From Bacillota bacterium (GTDB lineage Bacteria > Bacillota > Clostridia > Acetivibrionales > DSM-1351), in contig JAEWOH010000036.1 of the NCBI GenBank assembly GCA_023460955.1, positions 19,734 to 83,733 of the forward strand: DNA of 64,000 nt, read 5' to 3'. Below are positions 61,289 through 64,000 of the stretch, one piece after another. The stretch's first letter is position 1. Every line of letters begins with the position of its first letter. Both the position numbers and the translations under genes were made by a program. The notes beneath the pieces were generated by a model. That model saw only the letters and a program-made list of their open reading frames with translations. It was not told the origin of the DNA and ran no database searches.

Positions 61289-62116
61289 TCAGACTTTAAC
61301 TTGTCTTGAATTAACCAATGCAGAAGTAACAATACTTACAACTAATATAGACATTATAACCGCCAGAGACAAGCCTATAGGGATTTTTATGTCGAGCATC
61401 AGTAAGGACAGCTTTACACCTGTAAAAGTCAGGATAAGTGCAACACCGTATTTAACGTATTTGAACTTCTCATGAAGATTCCCTAGAACAAAGTACATAC
61501 TTCTAAGGCCCAATATTGCGAAAATGTTAGACGTATAAACAATGAACGGGTCGGTTGATATAGAAAAAATAGCAGGAATTGAATCGACTGCAAAAATTAT
61601 ATCGGTAAACTCTATGAGTATTAATACAGCGAAAAGCGGAGTAGCATGAAGAATATTATTTTTTCTTATAAAGAACTTATCCCCTTCCACAGTCTCAGTA
61701 ACTGGTATCACCTTCCCGAGAAGCTTTATAATTTTGCTATCCTTGACATTGTTATTGTCATGGCCGAACATCATTTTTATACCGCTTATAATCAGTATGG
61801 CTCCAAATACATAAAGCATCCAATGGAACATGTTAACAATTGTTACTCCCAACAATACAAATATTAATCTTAGAATCAGAGCACCTGCGATTCCATAATT
61901 CAGTATTCTTCTCTGGTATTGCTGCTTTATGCCGAAGCTGCTGAAAACCATAATAAATAAGAACAGGTTATCAACACTTAAGCTTTTTTCAATAACAAAT
62001 CCTCCTAAAAACTCCAATGCCTTGTCGGCTCCCATAAAAAAATAAACACCTACATTAAATATCATTGCAAGCCCTATCCAGAATAATACCCAAAGCAATG
62101 CTTTTTTTGTTGACAT
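61289..62116 (-). CDS. TerC family integral membrane protein
   Basis: A 275-residue TerC-type membrane protein with about seven segments. The hallmark FVIEKSLSVDNLFLFIMVFSSF (split at the loop) and DIIFAVDSIPAIFSIS carry the acidic residues thought to bind metal. TerC proteins export manganese in several bacteria. A manganese riboswitch lies in its leader, which fits this. CGGAGGAACTGT precedes the ATG. Confidence 0.92.
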   Translation of the reverse strand: MSTKKALLWVLFWIGLAMIFNVGVYFFMGADKALEFLGGFVIEKSLSVDNLFLFIMVFSSFGIKQQYQRRILNYGIAGALILRLIFVLLGVTIVNMFHWMLYVFGAILIISGIKMMFGHDNNNVKDSKIIKLLGKVIPVTETVEGDKFFIRKNNILHATPLFAVLILIEFTDIIFAVDSIPAIFSISTDPFIVYTSNIFAILGLRSMYFVLGNLHEKFKYVKYGVALILTFTGVKLSLLMLDIKIPIGLSLAVIMSILVVSIVTSALVNSRQVKV

Positions 62117-62189
62117 ACAGTTCCTCCGTAAATTAATAGATTAACTTAATACCTCTTTGGAATAAAAGGTAAATATTTTTTAAATATAT

Positions 62190-62318
62190 ATAAAAAGACT
62201 CCGGTACGAATAAAAAATATCATTCATACCAGAGTCTCACGAATTATGGATACACCGGGCTTTCGCCGTAATGACGGTACATCCTCTGAAAAATAACAGA
62301 CCGTTACTCCCTCTTACT
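62190..62318 (-). ncRNA. Manganese riboswitch (yybP-ykoY class) with terminator
   Basis: On the minus strand the leader has AGAGGGAGTAACGG, then ACCGTCATTACGGCG and AAAGCCCGGT, the yybP-ykoY core, followed by a 16-bp terminator (62237-62222 with 62211-62196, loop ATTTTTT-like) and T residues. Two stem positions are U-G pairs in the minus RNA but C-A mismatches on the plus, so the hairpin is built for the TerC transcript. Manganese should favour read-through into terC. Confidence 0.8.
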
Positions 62319-62349
62319 ATTAACTTAAGTTATAATTATCTTAAAGGTT

Positions 62350-63039
62350 TTAGCCCTTTTTCTTTCTGCTTGTGATCCATGTTACAAGTACAGGGATTAA
62401 AGAAATTGCTATAATTGCAAGTATTACAAAAGTAAAATTGTCACTAACTATGGGTATATTTCCGAAGAAATAGCCGGAGAAAATACAAATACATACCCAA
62501 CTTATACCACCGACAATATTATATAGAATGAATCTCCTGTAGGACATGCTTCCCATGCCTGCTACAAAAGGTGCAAACGTTCTGATAATAGGTATAAACC
62601 TGGCTATAATTACAGTTTTACCACCATGCTTCTTGTAAAACTCGTGAGCCTTATCGAGGTGCTTTCTATTAAGGAATCTTACATTTTGCTTTTTAAAAAT
62701 TTTAGGACCTAAAAACTTTCCAATATGATAGTTAACTGTATCGCCTATTATTGCGGCAGCTATTAGTACTAAAGTAATTAGCCAAAGCTTCAGGGCTCCT
62801 GATGCTGCCAAAGCTCCGACAACAAATATGAGTGAATCTCCCGGTAAAAATGGTGCCATAAAAAGTCCGGTTTCAATAAATATTATTAAAAAAAGTATCA
62901 AGTAAGTAAATCCGCCGAAATTCTGCATAATATCAGTAAGATACTTATCAAGATTTATCACTATATCTATCAAACTATATATTATATCCACTATTCCTCC
63001 AAGTTTAAAGTAGTAAGCATATTGTAATATGTTAACCAT
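62350..63039 (-). CDS. DedA family membrane protein
   Basis: A 229-residue DedA/SNARE-associated protein with about six hydrophobic segments. The motifs FLPGDSLIFVVGALAASG, GDTVNYHIGKFLG and FARFIPIIRTFAPFVAG-like (IARFIPIIRTFAP) are typical. DedA proteins flip phospholipids or carriers such as undecaprenyl phosphate. A GTG after GGAGGAATA at 62991 is an alternative start. It reads toward terC without a clear terminator between them except the riboswitch hairpin. Confidence 0.9.
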   Translation of the reverse strand: MVNILQYAYYFKLGGIVDIIYSLIDIVINLDKYLTDIMQNFGGFTYLILFLIIFIETGLFMAPFLPGDSLIFVVGALAASGALKLWLITLVLIAAAIIGDTVNYHIGKFLGPKIFKKQNVRFLNRKHLDKAHEFYKKHGGKTVIIARFIPIIRTFAPFVAGMGSMSYRRFILYNIVGGISWVCICIFSGYFFGNIPIVSDNFTFVILAIIAISLIPVLVTWITSRKKKG

Positions 63040-63207
63040 TATTGGTCAACTAGCCTTTTGTTAATTATTTGTTAACTAATTCTTAACATAATGTAATTCA
63101 AAGCTTGTTATTCATGCAACTTGATAGAAATTTTTTCAATATCTTTAAAAAATTGCAGCTTATATTATTTACACTTTCTCAAATAATAGTTCTGAGGTGA
63201 TTAAAAC

Positions 63208-63816
63208 TTGAAAAAATTATTTATAATTACAGCACTGATTTTCAGCTTACTGACTGTAGGGGTAGCTGCTCAGACTTATAAGTGTAAGCCCGGGGACACA
63301 TTGTCTGAAATTGCGGCTAAATATAATACAACTATAAGTAAACTTAAAGCAGCCAATCCCCAGTTGAAAAATCCATCACAAATAAAGCCAGGTCAGACGC
63401 TCAAAATACCTGATCAGGGTACAATTTCAGATTATGAAAAAGAAGTTGCCAGACTTGTTAATGTAGAAAGATCCAAATATGGATTACAGACATTAACACT
63501 TAATGCTCAGATTTCCAAAGTGGCAAGAATCAAGTGTCAGGATATGATTAACAAAAAATACTTCTCCCACACTTCTCCAACCTACGGTTCACCGTTTAAA
63601 ATGATGGAGAGCTATGGAATCAGATTCTCAAGTGCCGGTGAAAATATCGCTTACGGTCAGAAAACTCCGGCAGAAGTCATGAGAGGCTGGATGAACTCAC
63701 CCGGACACAGGGCGAATATTCTTAGCCGAACCTACACTAATATAGGTGTTGGGTGTGCAACCTCTAAAACTGGCGTTAAGTACTGGACTCAGATGTTCAC
63801 AAAACCTTTGAAATAG
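63208..63816 (+). CDS. Secreted LysM-CAP (SCP) domain protein
   Basis: A 202-residue exported protein. After a signal peptide (about 1-21) there is a LysM domain (about 23-69; YKCKPGDTLSEIAAKYNTT) and a CAP/SCP domain (about 76-202; EVARLVNVERSKYGLQTL, YFSHTSPTYGSPF, GENIAYGQKTP, GWMNSPGHRANIL). This is the YkwD-like class found in sporulating Firmicutes. The start is TTG after GAGGTGAT. A terminator and the intron follow. Confidence 0.93.
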   Translation: MKKLFIITALIFSLLTVGVAAQTYKCKPGDTLSEIAAKYNTTISKLKAANPQLKNPSQIKPGQTLKIPDQGTISDYEKEVARLVNVERSKYGLQTLTLNAQISKVARIKCQDMINKKYFSHTSPTYGSPFKMMESYGIRFSSAGENIAYGQKTPAEVMRGWMNSPGHRANILSRTYTNIGVGCATSKTGVKYWTQMFTKPLK

Positions 63817-63827
63817 CTATGTGATGT

Positions 63828-63871
63828 AAAACAAAGCAGTAGCTGATGAACTCAGATACTGCTTTTGTTTT
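63828..63871 (+). terminator. Terminator after the LysM-CAP gene, intron target
   Basis: AAAACAAAGCAGTA (63828-63841) pairs with TACTGCTTTTGTTTT (63857-63871), one bulge, with an inner CTGA/TCAG stem. The group II intron begins two bases after its last T. Confidence 0.85.
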
Positions 63872-63873
63872 GC

Positions 63874-64000
63874 GTGCGCCCAGCATGGGCGCAATCTAAC
63901 GGGTGAAAGTCCCGAGTGCAGGTTGATAGTGCCAAGCACATAGCCAAGAGCAAGGGTGTCCTTGGTGACAAGGAATCTGAAGGAAGCTGGCGGCAAACTT
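63874..64000 (+). mobile_element. 5' part of a class C group II intron, cut by the window end
   Basis: GTGCGCCCAGCATGGGCGC starts the intron, followed by the conserved domain I pieces CGGGTGAAAGTCCCGA, GAGCAAGGGTGTCC, TGGTGACA and GGAATCTGAAGGAAGC. This matches the 5' domain of bacterial class C introns, the Oceanobacillus type being the best known. Class C introns insert after intrinsic terminators, as here. Only 127 bases are present, so the reverse transcriptase gene and 3' end lie outside. Confidence 0.9.

Noticed and set aside
1..64000. tRNA and rRNA genes
   Set aside because: I looked in the intergenic gaps for tRNA T-arm and rRNA sequence and saw none.

Overview
The window looks like a chromosomal segment of a low-GC, spore-forming, anaerobic Firmicute of the class Clostridia. 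The evidence is AT-rich DNA, strong AGGAGG-type ribosome sites with frequent TTG and GTG starts, a GerA-type spore germination operon, a Spo0E-like gene, KorAB 2-oxoacid:ferredoxin oxidoreductase, a [NiFe] hydrogenase and two intracellular beta-glycosidases. A cellulolytic Ruminiclostridium-like species is a reasonable guess but is not proven by the sequence.

Layout. 0-20.9 kb is mostly housekeeping on the + strand: a Cys-rich small protein, cysteine desulfurase and ThiI (sulfur transfer), GreA, SseB, a PHP phosphatase, a short UvrA-like ABC protein coupled to a serine hydrolase, a GNAT enzyme, VanW, DUF2225, an AIR-synthase/HypE-like protein, GlyA and ProC. A XerC/D-type recombinase, Spo0E, a metallophosphoesterase and KorAB follow. 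20.9-30.5 kb holds a c-di-AMP (ydaO-type) riboswitch in front of an SH3-NlpC/P60 wall hydrolase, a DUF2680 secreted protein, the gerA-gerC-small-gerB operon, a deaminase and CobQ.

30.5-44.3 kb is accessory. It opens with a decayed integrase end and a 13-bp palindrome. Then come a MarR-controlled operon of Cys-rich redox and methyltransferase proteins, an arsenic block (ArsR, Acr3, ArsC, a SigZ-like sigma factor with a CCCCCH tail, and a permease carrying four exactly 18-residue-spaced C-x-C repeats), GH5 and GH1 glycosidases with a CCGP-repeat peptide between them, and a CadC/CadA metal efflux unit. This stretch is unusually rich in Cys-cluster proteins and gene remnants.

44.3-56.8 kb is a surface-glycosylation locus for a pseudaminic-acid-like nonulosonic acid. 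It includes two enzyme fusions (PseB-SpsF and PseI-PseH), PseC, PseG, an epimerase, a GT2-TPR protein that has lost its DxD motif, a Maf/DUF115 glycosyltransferase and two small helical proteins. Two oppositely oriented genes for leaderless, probably surface-located proteins (one with a DNRLRE domain) lie inside and at the edge of it.

56.8-60.1 kb is a tightly overlapping [NiFe] hydrogenase operon: cytochrome b5-like protein, small subunit, large subunit, maturation protease. The small subunit has no Tat leader and lacks one of the two N-terminal proximal-cluster cysteines (C46-S-G-N49). The rest holds a Lys/Asn-rich protein, a His-repeat YmaF protein, TerC behind a manganese (yybP-ykoY) riboswitch, DedA and a LysM-CAP protein. 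The window ends in the 5' part of a class C group II intron inserted directly after an intrinsic terminator.

The strongest candidates for something undescribed are the hydrogenase with altered proximal-cluster ligation and a b5-type partner, and the Cys-repeat metalloid locus. All functions are read from sequence motifs; no database search was run.
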